A DNA stretch of 64,000 bases. Origin: Rhizobium sp. CCGE531 (lineage in GTDB: Bacteria > Pseudomonadota > Alphaproteobacteria > Rhizobiales > Rhizobiaceae). Below the pieces are notes generated by a model that was not told where the DNA came from, searched no databases, and saw nothing but the letters and a program-made list of their open reading frames with translations. Both the position numbers and the translations under genes were made by a program. Where the stretch lies: NCBI RefSeq assembly GCF_003627795.1, contig NZ_CP032684.1, positions 3,470,001-3,534,000 on the forward strand. Direction: 5' to 3'. Positions 9,177 to 17,798 of the stretch are shown here, piece after piece. Each line of letters begins with the position of its first letter. The first letter of the stretch is position 1.

Positions 9177-10451
9177 TCAACTCTTATCCAGACCGTAGCA
9201 GGAATGCAAAGTCCTGACTGCGAGTTCTGCGTAAGGACCATCAATCAGGATGGAAATCTTGATTTCTGACGTCGTAATGGCCTTGATGTTGATGCCTTTT
9301 TCGGCAAGTGCCCGGAAAGCGGTCGCGGCAACGCCGGCATGCGAGCGCATGCCGATGCCGATGACCGATACCTTGACCAGACCTGATTCGCTCTGGACGA
9401 CGTCGTAGCCGATCTTTTCCTTGTTTTCGCCAAGGACGCGAAGCGCCTTGGCGACATCGCCGGAAGGAACGGTGAAGGTCATGTCGGTCTTGGAACCGTC
9501 CTCGGAAATATTCTGGACGATCATGTCGACATTGATGTGGTTTTCGGCCAGCGGCCCGAAGATCGCGGCGGAAACGCCCGGCCGGTCGGCAAGACGGCGC
9601 AGCGAGATCTGAGCCTCATCCTTGGCATAGGCAATGCCGGTGACTACTTCCTGTTCCACGATTTCATCCTCGTCACAAATCAGCGTTCCGGGCGGGTTGA
9701 GCAGATCGCCCATGCCCGGAGCATCGGGATCCTCGAAAGAAGAGCGCACGAAGGTGCGGACCTTGAAGACCATGGCCAGTTCGACCGAGCGCACCTGCAG
9801 CACCTTGGCGCCGAGAGAGGCCATTTCGAGCATTTCCTCGAAGGCGATCTTCTTCAGGCGGCGGGCCTTCGGCTCGATACGCGGATCGGTCGTATAGACA
9901 CCATCGACGTCTGTATAGATGTCGCAACGGTCCGCCTTGACGGCGGCGGCGATCGCGACTGCCGAGGTGTCGGAGCCGCCGCGGCCGAGCGTCGCGAGGC
10001 GATTGTCCGGGCCAAGACCCTGGAAGCCGGCAACGACGGCGACCTGGCCTTCCCCCATCCGGCGGATCATATCCTCGCCGTCGATCTCGAGAATGCGGGC
10101 CGCCCCATGCGCATTGTCGGTGCGGATCGGGATCTGCCAGCCCTGCCACGAACGGGCATTGATGCCCATGGCCTGCAGCGCGATCGCCAGCAGGCCGGAG
10201 GTGACCTGCTCGCCCGAGGCGACAACCGCGTCATATTCGCGCGCATCATAGATGGAATGATCGGCGCCGGTGACTTTCGGCATGTTCTGGACCCAGCCGA
10301 CCAGCTCGTTGGTCTTGCCGGACATGGCGGAAACGACGACTGCCACTTCATGGCCGGCATCGACCTCGCGTTTCACATGGCGTGCGACGTTCTTGATACG
10401 GTCCAGATCCGCGACGGACGTTCCGCCGAATTTCATCACGATGCGTGCCAT
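9177..10451 (-). CDS. lysC: Aspartate kinase LysC
   Basis: Phosphorylates aspartate, the first step towards lysine, threonine, methionine and diaminopimelate for the cell wall. The 424 residues carry the N-terminal KFGGTSV kinase motif, the GRGGSDTSA nucleotide/substrate loop and two C-terminal ACT domains (from about 260) that normally give feedback inhibition by lysine or threonine. The single-enzyme form (no fused homoserine dehydrogenase) is usual in this group. lysA, later in the same pathway, is at 50330. Confidence 0.97.
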   Translation of the reverse strand: MARIVMKFGGTSVADLDRIKNVARHVKREVDAGHEVAVVVSAMSGKTNELVGWVQNMPKVTGADHSIYDAREYDAVVASGEQVTSGLLAIALQAMGINARSWQGWQIPIRTDNAHGAARILEIDGEDMIRRMGEGQVAVVAGFQGLGPDNRLATLGRGGSDTSAVAIAAAVKADRCDIYTDVDGVYTTDPRIEPKARRLKKIAFEEMLEMASLGAKVLQVRSVELAMVFKVRTFVRSSFEDPDAPGMGDLLNPPGTLICDEDEIVEQEVVTGIAYAKDEAQISLRRLADRPGVSAAIFGPLAENHINVDMIVQNISEDGSKTDMTFTVPSGDVAKALRVLGENKEKIGYDVVQSESGLVKVSVIGIGMRSHAGVAATAFRALAEKGINIKAITTSEIKISILIDGPYAELAVRTLHSCYGLDKS

Positions 10452-10622
10452 GTGCCTCTACCAGTACCCTGCGCCGGGCGGCCGAATGCGGAAAGCCCGA
10501 CATGCAAAATCGCCCTCCCGGTTCGGTAGCCGGAAAAGCGTGATCTCAATGGGGCCGTCTCTTAGCGAGTTTGTCGGGCGGGTGCAATAGCATGGCACAC
10601 CCGGCGCGACAAAAACTATACT

Positions 10623-11249
10623 TTAATAGTCAACTTTCAAAGTCGACCAGAGCTTGTCAAGAATTCCGCCTTCCCTCGGGATATTTTCCTTGTTGAGGAA
10701 GGTGGCGACGAGTATGCCGCCCTCCGGCCGGCCGGTCGCGACAATCTCATATTCCATGACATCGTCGTCCGTGGTGGTTTCCGCCTTCACGCCCTTCAGC
10801 ACCCTTCCGCTTGGAAGCGTGCGTTGCATGGTCTGCTTGGTTATCTTCGCGCCGCCGCTGAGGCTTTCCTGCACCATCTGCTGCAACACGACATCGGCGT
10901 TGCCGGACGGATCGAGGCCTTTATAGACCTGCACGATGATGCCGGTGCCGATCGGCGTCATCAGCGCATATTGCTGCACGCCGTCGCCGAGATCCGTCTT
11001 TGCGACGGTGAGCTTGCCATCGTGATCGAAGGAAAACTTGCCGCCGGTGAACGTCACCGAATCGCTGCGCTGCAGCTCCACCGGAACCTTGCGGCCATCC
11101 TTCATGGTGACTTCGAATGTATCGCCGGGATTGATGCCCACCACGACACCATCGATCGTCAGGCGATACCCCTTGCTGTCCCCAGCATTTGCGTGGCCAA
11201 CAACAAGGCAACCCATGGCGATAGCCGTCGCGAGACGGAGTGGTCTCAT
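10623..11249 (-). CDS. Secreted protein of unknown function
   Basis: I do not recognise a family. The 208 residues begin with a signal peptide (MRPLRLATAIAMGCLVVGHANA, probably cut after ANA). The mature part is beta-rich with no cysteines in the mature chain, no metal motif and no lipobox. A central stretch (about 95-175) alternates polar and hydrophobic residues as in a periplasmic binding or chaperone fold. It sits alone between lysC and ubiG, divergent from ubiG with a 259-base shared upstream region. Codon use looks like the neighbours, so it is probably a real, long-resident gene. Confidence 0.75.
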   Translation of the reverse strand: MRPLRLATAIAMGCLVVGHANAGDSKGYRLTIDGVVVGINPGDTFEVTMKDGRKVPVELQRSDSVTFTGGKFSFDHDGKLTVAKTDLGDGVQQYALMTPIGTGIIVQVYKGLDPSGNADVVLQQMVQESLSGGAKITKQTMQRTLPSGRVLKGVKAETTTDDDVMEYEIVATGRPEGGILVATFLNKENIPREGGILDKLWSTLKVDY

Positions 11250-11508
11250 GAGGAACTCCTCTATACGCCGGTCGATCGGAATCGATCCCGGTTCTGAAAG
11301 TCCATTTCACAGCCCGGCGATTGATCGGCCATAAGATACCTCCATGTCAACCTCGGGATCGCAATTCGCTGCCGCCGATCGGCGCACCCACGGGCGATCG
11401 ATGGCCACAGCCCTTGACATCGCGCATCGATCGTCCGACTTCACACGGAGAGGCATTGTTGCTTGCGCTCGCCCGGACCACGGCATGGCGCAGATCACGG
11501 AGTGAACC

Positions 11509-12261
11509 ATGAGCGAAACGGCAAAGAGCACGATCGACCAGAGCGAAGTCGACCGTTTTTCCGCCATGGCGGCCGAGTGGTGGAGCCCGACCGGCAAGTT
11601 CAAGCCATTGCACAAGTTCAATCCGGTGCGCCTGGCCTATATTCGCGATCACGCCTGCGAGAATTTCGGCCGCGATCCGAAGAGCAGCCGGCCGCTGGAA
11701 GGCCTGCGCGTGCTCGATATCGGCTGTGGCGGCGGCCTGCTGTCCGAGCCGGTGGCGCGCATGGGTGCCGCGGTCGTCGGCGCCGACCCCTCGGAAAAGA
11801 ACATCGGCATTGCCACGACCCATGCGAAGGCCTCGGGCGTTCCTGTCGATTATCGCGCCGTTACCGCTGAGCAGCTGGCCGAGGCGGGCGAAACTTTCGA
11901 TATCGTGCTGAACATGGAAGTGGTCGAGCACGTCGCCGACGTCGAATTCTTCCTCTCCACCTGCGCGAAAATGGTGCGCCCCGGCGGCCTGATGTTCGTT
12001 GCGACCATCAACCGCACCATGAAGGCAGCCGCCCTTGCCATTTTCGCGGCGGAAAACGTGCTGCGCTGGCTGCCGCGCGGCACCCATCAATATGAAAAGC
12101 TCGTGCGTCCGGAAGAAATCGAAAAGCCGCTTGCCGCCGATGGATTGGAAATCGTAGCCCGCACCGGCGTCTTCTATTCGCCGCTGCAGGACCGCTGGAA
12201 CCTCTCGAAGGATATGGACGTCAACTACATGCTGCTGGCGAAGCGGGCGAACTTGAGCTGA
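11509..12261 (+). CDS. ubiG: Ubiquinone biosynthesis O-methyltransferase UbiG
   Basis: SAM-dependent enzyme that methylates both hydroxyl groups added to the ubiquinone ring. The 250 residues include the typical N-terminal [19 protein letters not shown] segment, SAM motif I ([14 protein letters not shown]) and the NMEVVEHV post-I motif. An ACCATG start with GGAGTGA upstream fits. Position next to lysC is conserved in Rhizobium. Confidence 0.96.
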   Translation: MSETAKSTIDQSEVDRFSAMAAEWWSPTGKFKPLHKFNPVRLAYIRDHACENFGRDPKSSRPLEGLRVLDIGCGGGLLSEPVARMGAAVVGADPSEKNIGIATTHAKASGVPVDYRAVTAEQLAEAGETFDIVLNMEVVEHVADVEFFLSTCAKMVRPGGLMFVATINRTMKAAALAIFAAENVLRWLPRGTHQYEKLVRPEEIEKPLAADGLEIVARTGVFYSPLQDRWNLSKDMDVNYMLLAKRANLS

Positions 12262-12282
12262 TCGCCCGCCGGCGAACCGGCA

Positions 12283-12870
12283 TCAAACCTTCAATGTCAT
12301 GACATGCGCCAGCAACTCGCCTTGCGTTGCGGCATTCAACGCGACGAGCTCCTTGATACGAAGGCGGTCGATCTCAAGCGGCTGACCATCTGGTCCATAG
12401 GGCTGCTTGAACGAGAACGCCGTCCGGCTTGCTCCACGGTCGTGAAGATGTTCGAGCCGCTCGACGCCGTCCTTCCACACCGGAACGGTCCCGGCATCCA
12501 CCCACCAAAGAACAAGCGGCGGCCAGCTTTGCCTGACATTCCATTGCCGTGCATGTTTCAAGGCGTCGGCATGCACGCCGCTATAGGTAAATGCCATCAG
12601 CGACTCGATATCGGTCCAGAGCGACAGCGACGATGGCGCCGTGGTAAATCCGCTACCTTCGATGAAACGCGGAAAGACCTGTTCGCCCCAACAGGAGGGT
12701 TGCGGCTCGCCCGGATAGCCGGAACGGCCGATGAAGCCGCTTGCGCGAGCGGCCGCCTCGAAGTTTGCCGCTTCACGCAGGCGAAATCCTTCGACGTCGG
12801 GGCTTTCATAGGCCGCGACATGCAGCCCGAAATTATACATGGCAAGATGCTTGCCGGCGCTCGCCGGCAT
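12283..12870 (-). CDS. DUF3291 family protein
   Basis: Function unknown; the family resembles small dimeric alpha/beta-barrel monooxygenase-like proteins. The match is to the pattern of the SLWTDIESLMAFTYSG block, the conserved His-containing Trp region (ALKHARQW) and the LVLWWVDAG block. Length is 195 from the ATG that overlaps the stop codon of the upstream DUF1178 gene by one base; a second ATG ten codons later (before YNFGLHV) would give a more typical family length. It is the last gene of a minus-strand run from comF. Confidence 0.8.
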   Translation of the reverse strand: MPASAGKHLAMYNFGLHVAAYESPDVEGFRLREAANFEAAARASGFIGRSGYPGEPQPSCWGEQVFPRFIEGSGFTTAPSSLSLWTDIESLMAFTYSGVHADALKHARQWNVRQSWPPLVLWWVDAGTVPVWKDGVERLEHLHDRGASRTAFSFKQPYGPDGQPLEIDRLRIKELVALNAATQGELLAHVMTLKV

Positions 12871-13298
12871 CAGTTGACGTCGTCAGGCAGTACGGGGATA
12901 GCGGCGATCTCGATGCCTTCCTCGACGAGAGCCTGCGCCTCGTCCGGCGTCGCCTTGCCGATGATCCCGCGCGCATCCGCCTCGCCATAGTGGATCTTGC
13001 GGGCTTCTTCCGGGAACTTGGCACCGACATCCTCGGCATTCGCCTTGATGGCGTCGACCGCTTCCTTGAGCTTTGTCATCGCGTGCTTGCGCGCGGCATC
13101 CATGGCGAGCGTCTGCATCTCGTCCTTCCTGCGCGCCGTCGAAACCGAAGGCGCCATCAGGAGCTTGGAGATCGCAGCCGAATTGCAGACGGGACAGGTG
13201 AGGAAACCGCTTGCGACCTGGCGGTCGAAATCGGCGCTTTCGGAAAACCAGCCCTCGAACTCATGGGCATTGTCACAGCTAAGCGAATAACGGATCAA
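12870..13298 (-). CDS. DUF1178 family zinc-ribbon-like protein
   Basis: Small conserved protein (142 residues) of unknown role. Its N-terminus has CD..HEFEGWF and then a CPVC pair that with Cys8 suggests a partly preserved zinc ribbon. The start is a TTG, supported by GGAGG about nine bases upstream and a 4-base TTGA overlap with the stop of the amidase gene. Together with that amidase, grxC and comF it forms a conserved rhizobial gene run. Confidence 0.88.
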   Translation of the reverse strand: MIRYSLSCDNAHEFEGWFSESADFDRQVASGFLTCPVCNSAAISKLLMAPSVSTARRKDEMQTLAMDAARKHAMTKLKEAVDAIKANAEDVGAKFPEEARKIHYGEADARGIIGKATPDEAQALVEEGIEIAAIPVLPDDVN

Positions 13299-14152
13299 GC
13301 AGCGACGCCTCCAGCCGCCGGCGTCGCGATCTTCTCAAGCGAGAACTCGCGCGCATTCTTCAGGTTCGGTATCTTGTCATGGGCCAATTTCACCGCGGCG
13401 ACATCGATCTCGGCGATGACGACCGCCTCCCCCGTGCCGCCGGCTGATGCCAGCACCTTGCCCCACGGGTCGATGATCATCGAATGGCCGAAGGTTTCGC
13501 GGCCGTCCTCATGCTTGCCGGCCTGCGCGGCGGCAATGACGAACATGCCGTTTTCGATGGCGCGGGCGCGCAGCAGGATTTCCCAATGCGCTTCGCCCGT
13601 CTGTTTCGTGAAGGCGGCGGGCACAGTCATCACCTCCGCGCCGGCAACGGCCTGGGCGCGGAAAAGCTGCGGAAAGCGCACGTCGTAGCAGATGGAAAAG
13701 CCGAGTTCGGCAAAGGGCAGCGACGCGATGCGCGCTTCAGAACCCGGACGGTAGACGGCGCTCTCGCGCCAGCTCTCGCCATTGTCGAGATCGACGTCGA
13801 ACATATGGATCTTGTCGTAGCGGTTGATGAGCTTGCCGTCGGGACCGAAGAGGAAGCCGCGATTGGCGATCTTGCCGTCATCGAGCGCGATAGCCGTCGA
13901 GCCGATATGCAGGTGGATACCGAGCTCCTTTGCCAGCTCGGATGCCGTCTTGACGATGATATCGTCCGGCTCGTCGCGCAGCACGGCGCGCATAGCAGGC
14001 CGATCCTTCTGTACCGCGCCCGTCATCTCCGGCGTCTGCACATAGACAGCACCCTGCGAGACGGCTTCACGTACCAGGCGCGCCATGTCGGCTGCGTTCT
14101 TCACCGGATCGACGCCGGAACACATCTGGATGGCAGCGGCCTTGAAGCTCAT
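13295..14152 (-). CDS. Carbon-nitrogen hydrolase (Nit-type omega-amidase family)
   Basis: Nitrilase-superfamily amidase of 285 residues. The Glu-Lys-Cys triad is visible: an early Glu (QTPEMTG), the Lys in GKLINRYDKIHMFD and the nucleophile in LGFSICYDVRFPQLFR. Close relatives (Nit1/Nit2) remove deaminated glutathione or alpha-keto amides, which is a repair role; placement beside glutaredoxin grxC fits a glutathione link, as inference. The gene lies 24 bases after grxC and overlaps the DUF1178 gene. Confidence 0.92.
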   Translation of the reverse strand: MSFKAAAIQMCSGVDPVKNAADMARLVREAVSQGAVYVQTPEMTGAVQKDRPAMRAVLRDEPDDIIVKTASELAKELGIHLHIGSTAIALDDGKIANRGFLFGPDGKLINRYDKIHMFDVDLDNGESWRESAVYRPGSEARIASLPFAELGFSICYDVRFPQLFRAQAVAGAEVMTVPAAFTKQTGEAHWEILLRARAIENGMFVIAAAQAGKHEDGRETFGHSMIIDPWGKVLASAGGTGEAVVIAEIDVAAVKLAHDKIPNLKNAREFSLEKIATPAAGGVAA

Positions 14153-14176
14153 CGTTTTCTCCCTCGTCGGAACAGA

Positions 14177-14434
14177 TCAGGCTGATAGCATCGGGTCGAG
14201 CTTGCCGGCCCGCTCGAGCGCGTGAATATCGTCGCAGCCGCCGACATGCTCGCCATCGATGAAGATCTGCGGGAAGGTCGATCGGCCGTTCGCCTTGGCG
14301 ATCATCTCCTGCCGCATCTCGGGCGAATAGGTGGCGTTGTGCTCGACATAGTCGACGCCCTTGGATTCGAGCAGTGATTTCGCACGGGCGCAATAGCCGC
14401 AGAATTCACGCGTATAAATAACGACGGATGCCAT
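14177..14434 (-). CDS. grxC: Glutaredoxin 3
   Basis: Small thiol-disulfide oxidoreductase (85 residues) that uses glutathione to reduce protein disulfides and mixed disulfides in the cytoplasm. The active site is CGYC in YTREFCGYCARAKSLL, and the cis-Pro (TFPQIFI) and GGCDDIHAL glutathione-binding segments are present. It is 30 bases after comF in the same operon. Confidence 0.96.
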   Translation of the reverse strand: MASVVIYTREFCGYCARAKSLLESKGVDYVEHNATYSPEMRQEMIAKANGRSTFPQIFIDGEHVGGCDDIHALERAGKLDPMLSA

Positions 14435-14464
14435 GATCCACTCCGGAAAAGCTCAGATTGAGTG

Positions 14465-15241
14465 TCATATAAGATGGCCGACGACCCTTGCAAAGGTCAA
14501 AACCGTGACATCGGCGGCGCCTGCTTTCTTCAGGGCCCGCGTCGCCGCCGCAACCGTCGCGCCAGTCGTATAGACGTCATCAACGAGAACGATGCGCCGC
14601 CCGAATATATCGGCCGCCCGGTGCTCGGAGACGGCAAAGGCGCCACGCACATTGTCCTGCCGCGCCTTCGCCCCGAGGCCGACCTGCTGGCTCGTCCGCT
14701 TGACGCGCAGGAGCGTTGCAGCCAGTAGCGGCTTGCCCGAAAGGCGGCCGATATGGCGTGCGAGTTCGGCCGCCTGGTTATACTTGCGCGCAAACAGCCG
14801 CGCCCGGTGTAGCGGCACCGGAATGATTGCATCACAGGCCGCGACCGTCCCGTCGCTGGCACGCAGCATCCAGCCGGCCATCATCGGCGCGAGATCGGTG
14901 CGATCGCGATATTTCAGGCTGAGAACGAGATCGCGCACGATGCCGTCATGAACGGCGGCGGACCGCAGGCGATCGAAGACGGGCGGATCGGCAATCGCCT
15001 CGGCGCTGAGAATGCCGGCACCGAGATCATGGGAAAACGGGCTGCCCAGGACTTCGCAATAGGGCCGCTCGATAAAGCGAATATCCGACCAGCATGCGGG
15101 GCAGAGGCCCCGATGCGTCCCGGCCGAGACCCCGCAACCCGGACAGGCGGGAGGATAGACGAGATCGGCGAGCGCCACAAAGGGCTTTTTCAGCCCGGCG
15201 CTGAGCATAGAAAAGGTGATTTCGCGTCCCATCATCCCCAT
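14465..15241 (-). CDS. comF: ComF family phosphoribosyltransferase-like protein
   Basis: Related to the ComF competence protein; probably handles nucleotides or DNA-uptake products, but its role in rhizobia is not known. A CPGC/CPAC four-Cys zinc finger is near the N-terminus (CPGCGVSAGTHRGLCPACW) and the PRPP-binding loop IVLVDDVYTTGAT is near the C-terminus. The frame is open further upstream, but those extra 36 residues are translated repeat DNA (family A copy 3), so I place the start at the ATG at 15241 (MGMMGRE); a second ATG is six bases later. Confidence 0.88.
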   Translation of the reverse strand: MGMMGREITFSMLSAGLKKPFVALADLVYPPACPGCGVSAGTHRGLCPACWSDIRFIERPYCEVLGSPFSHDLGAGILSAEAIADPPVFDRLRSAAVHDGIVRDLVLSLKYRDRTDLAPMMAGWMLRASDGTVAACDAIIPVPLHRARLFARKYNQAAELARHIGRLSGKPLLAATLLRVKRTSQQVGLGAKARQDNVRGAFAVSEHRAADIFGRRIVLVDDVYTTGATVAAATRALKKAGAADVTVLTFARVVGHLI

Positions 15242-15251
15242 ATGATTGAGA

Positions 15252-15357
15252 CTAGCAATTCCAGGAAAAGTGTATAGCGGTTTTCCTGGAATTGCTTGAG
15301 AGCAAAGGGCTAGAGAGTGATTCAGCGATCCCGTGAAGCGCTGAACCACTCTCTAGC
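15252..15357. repeat. Rhizobial palindromic repeat, family A copy 3
   Basis: TAGCAATTCCAGGAAAAG, then GCGGTTTTCCTGGAATTGC, and a second arm pair CTAGAGAGTG...CACTCTCTAG. It sits between the divergent comF and methyltransferase genes, overlapping the likely comF promoter region, and makes an artificial N-terminal extension in the comF frame. Confidence 0.75.
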
Positions 15358-15440
15358 TTTTTCCCGCAGGCCTTGCGAAGGGAAAACGCGCGGCGTGCCC
15401 GGCACGCCTCGCCGAATTGATGATATTACAGGAAACCGCC

Positions 15441-16325
15441 ATGGAAATCGTGTTCGACCAATCGCTGCTTTCGGCCCGCAAGCGCCGGGCGCTGAGACAA
15501 GGCGACCCGAAAGCAGCCTTCCTGCTCGATATTGCCGCCGGCGAACTGGCGGAGCGGCTTGGTGTGACCGAGCGCCATTTCGACGAAGCCGTCGAACTGC
15601 ACGGCGCGACCGGCATCACCGCGCGTCTGGCTCTGGCGACCGGCAAGATCGGACATCTGAGAAGGATCGAAAACGAGGTCGGCTTTGCCGCCCCCGGCGA
15701 GACCCTTATCGAGGCCCCGCCGGAAGAATTGCCGCTGGAGGCGGACTCGGTCAATCTCGTGCTTTCGCCGCTCAGCCTGCATGTCACCAACGACACGCCC
15801 GGCGTCTTCATCCAGATACGCCGGGTCTTGAAGGCTGACGGTCTTTTCCTGGCGGCGATCCCCGGCACCGGTACCTTGCAGGAATTGCGCGACGTGCTGC
15901 TTGCAACCGAGATCGAGCTGACGGGCGGCGCGAGCCCGCGTGTCATCCCCTTTGCCGACGTCCGCGACGTCGGCGGCCTGTTGCAGCGTGCCGGCTTCAC
16001 CTTGCCCGTCATCGACACAGAGGCCTATACGGTGCGCTACGACAACCTGTTTGCCTTGATGCGCGACCTGCGGGCCATGGGCATGACCAATCCGCTTGTC
16101 GATCGCAGCCGCAAGCCGCTGACGCGCGCCTTCTTCCTGCGTGCGGCCGAACTCTATGCCGAACGCTATTCCGATCCGGATGGCCGGATCAGGGCGACAT
16201 TCTCGATCATCTACGTCTCAGGCTGGACGCCGCACGAAAGCCAGCAGAAACCGCTGCGGCCGGGCTCCGCCAAGGCGCGGTTGGCGGATGCGCTCAAGGT
16301 CGAAGAGCACAAGCTGAAGCAATAA
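15441..16325 (+). CDS. SAM-dependent methyltransferase (NDUFAF5/BioC-like)
   Basis: Class I methyltransferase-domain protein, 294 residues. It starts with FDQSLLSARKRRALRQ and has the PLEADSVNLVLSPLSLH and RRVLKADGLFLAAIPG blocks that characterise the group containing mitochondrial NDUFAF5, which hydroxylates an Arg of complex I subunit NDUFS7. The glycine-rich SAM motif I is not canonical (LALATGKIGHL). An ATG at 15441 with AGGAAA nine bases upstream is preferred over an upstream in-frame ATG at 15417. Respiratory complex I assembly is a family-based guess. Confidence 0.82.
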   Translation: MEIVFDQSLLSARKRRALRQGDPKAAFLLDIAAGELAERLGVTERHFDEAVELHGATGITARLALATGKIGHLRRIENEVGFAAPGETLIEAPPEELPLEADSVNLVLSPLSLHVTNDTPGVFIQIRRVLKADGLFLAAIPGTGTLQELRDVLLATEIELTGGASPRVIPFADVRDVGGLLQRAGFTLPVIDTEAYTVRYDNLFALMRDLRAMGMTNPLVDRSRKPLTRAFFLRAAELYAERYSDPDGRIRATFSIIYVSGWTPHESQQKPLRPGSAKARLADALKVEEHKLKQ

Positions 16326-16360
16326 CCGGCACGCCAAGGCTAGCCTGGTCTCACGTCAGC

Positions 16361-16543
16361 TCAGTTCTGCGACGCTGCCGAATTCTGCATCGTGCTGGAG
16401 AGCGTGTTGAACACGCCGGAGAGGCTGCCGCCGAAAGCGCCGACACCGCTGATGATCGCCGCCGACATCAGTGCGGCAATCAAACCATATTCGATGACCG
16501 TCGCACCGGTCTTGTCACTGAAAATACGCCGTACGGAACGCAT
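16361..16543 (-). CDS. Flp/Fap-type IVb pilin, orphan copy
   Basis: Small prepilin (60 residues from the MRSVRRIF start). It has a short basic leader, then the processing region DKTGATVIEYGLIAAL with Glu-Tyr of the Flp consensus and a single hydrophobic helix. The ATG at 16543 has GGGAG about ten bases upstream; an ATG nine codons further up is possible. No tad/cpa assembly genes are in the window, so this pilin would need a Tad system elsewhere or have another role. Confidence 0.88.
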   Translation of the reverse strand: MRSVRRIFSDKTGATVIEYGLIAALMSAAIISGVGAFGGSLSGVFNTLSSTMQNSAASQN

Positions 16544-16621
16544 AAGCTCGGGGCTCCCAGCATTGGACAACAGATGAATCCGATGCTCATCATGGCATCC
16601 GGCAGGCTATGCTCAGGCACC

Positions 16622-16722
16622 AGAGCATTTCCGCCTTTCTTCGAATCGCGAAAACGCTCTATCTTTTTGTTTCCTTACGCATTCCGAACGGAAAACCGCT
16701 GCGCGCTTTTCCTGGAAATGCA
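16622..16722. repeat. Rhizobial palindromic repeat, family A copy 4
   Basis: AGAGCATTTCC and GAATCGCGAAAACGCTCT arms, then ATTCCGAACGGAAAACCGC and TTTTCCTGGAAATGC. Read in the direction of the adjacent minus-strand gene, it begins one base after that gene's stop codon (16723-16725). Confidence 0.72.
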
Positions 16723-17040
16723 CTACTGGCAGCCGCTGTCGGCGCCATAACCCTGGACGATGCAGACCGAACCCGGTTCCCGCTGCAGCACGCTGCGGCG
16801 GATCGTATAACGCTTGCCGTTTTCAGTCTGCGGGATCGAGCCGGTGATAACATTATCAATGTCCGGCGCGCTGGCAAGCACGCGGGACTTCGATTTGTCG
16901 GAGAGCATCGGCGTGAGGATGAGCGAAAGCGCAACCGCGGCTGTCCCGAACAGCAGAGCGATATTCAACGCGCCCGTCTTGCGCGACGTGGAATAGGACT
17001 GCTCTTTCTCTTGAACAGCTTTCCAGAAATCGTCGTCCAT
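16723..17040 (-). CDS. Small single-pass membrane protein of unknown function
   Basis: 105 residues: a polar, charged N-terminus (1-22), one transmembrane helix (about 24-45, ALNIALLFGTAAVALSLIL), then a periplasmic-side tail with two late cysteines (SVCIVQGYGADSGCQ) that could pair as a disulfide. I know no named family. It lies just upstream of the orphan Flp pilin on the same strand, which raises the possibility of a link, but a repeat separates them. The start has GAAGG upstream. Confidence 0.75.
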   Translation of the reverse strand: MDDDFWKAVQEKEQSYSTSRKTGALNIALLFGTAAVALSLILTPMLSDKSKSRVLASAPDIDNVITGSIPQTENGKRYTIRRSVLQREPGSVCIVQGYGADSGCQ

Positions 17041-17414
17041 TATGTCAAGCCTTCTTTAACGCACCCAACAATCGCTTGATTGAGAGAATTGAATGCCAGA
17101 AGGTCATAAACGATCCCTTAATATCCACATGCAAATTAAAGAGACGTAAAATTCCGGGACAGTGCCTGATTCGGCCTAGAAGGCTGATATTACATGGCTA
17201 ATTTTCGTTAACCATATTTGGCATGTGTCGCCCTCGGACGAGCTTGCGGGCCGCCGGAGACATTTACAAAAATGCTTTCCCTGGTCGCACATAAAACCCC
17301 GCCTGCAAAACACAGCCATAAGCAAATATATATTGGATTTACAATTAAAAATTGTATATGCCACGGATGCCGATCAACATGGGCAGACGAGTTCCTAATT
17401 TTACAGGAACGACC
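17041..17414. other. AT-rich non-coding stretch with a palindrome and a CtrA-like box
   Basis: No supported gene. The DNA is clearly lower in GC than its surroundings, especially 17280-17360. It contains TTAACCAT at 17208-17215 (the half-site of the cell-cycle regulator CtrA in rhizobia) and a perfect palindrome TACAATT-AAA-AATTGTA at 17340-17356. The stretch separates two divergent small membrane-protein genes, so these are plausible regulatory sites. Confidence 0.45.
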
Positions 17415-17741
17415 GTGGCAACCTTCCTGAAGATAGCCGGCGGCTTTATCATCGCGGTGGGTCTGCTCATTCTTGCATTCGTTCTCGTGGTGGGTCGTAA
17501 CGACCCGTTGACCTCGGAACCTCCTCCAGCTTTCGGCGTCATTCTCGCTGGCGCGCTTATTTGCGCCTTCGGCTTGATGCTCGAGCATCTGGAAACAATC
17601 AGCCGGCATTCGGCCAAGCAGGCCGAGTTACTAACCGAGCTGGTCCGTAAAATGCCCAAGGCGGATTCCGCAGCCAGGCCCTCTGAGGCAAACAGCCTCG
17701 ATCAGCTCACGAAGTCGAACTTCCGTTTTAAGGATATATGA
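17415..17741 (+). CDS. Small two-helix membrane protein, unknown function
   Basis: I do not recognise it. From a GTG start with AGGAAC just upstream, 108 residues begin directly with a transmembrane helix (ATFLKIAGGFIIAVGLLILAF), a short loop, and a second helix (FGVILAGALICAFGLMLEHL), followed by a soluble, charged tail with a coiled-coil-like stretch (HLETISRHSAKQAELLTEL). The frame is open back to a TTG at 17352 with three in-frame ATGs, so an N-terminus up to 21 residues longer is possible. It looks real because hydrophobic helices and tail are well formed. Confidence 0.6.
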   Translation: MATFLKIAGGFIIAVGLLILAFVLVVGRNDPLTSEPPPAFGVILAGALICAFGLMLEHLETISRHSAKQAELLTELVRKMPKADSAARPSEANSLDQLTKSNFRFKDI

Positions 17742-17798
17742 CACCAGCCGTGACTTCGGCAGAGAAGGGAGCAGTTCCCAGCAGGAATTGCCAAAACC

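Noticed and set aside
15241..15349. Upstream extension of the comF frame (36 residues)
   Set aside because: It is translated palindromic repeat DNA and has no ribosome site; the conserved protein starts at 15241.
17208..17609. Minus-strand open frame of about 130 codons opposite the gene at 17415
   Set aside because: It is rich in His, Arg and Cys without hydrophobic order, and lacks a ribosome site; the plus-strand frame has two good helices and AGGAAC before the start.
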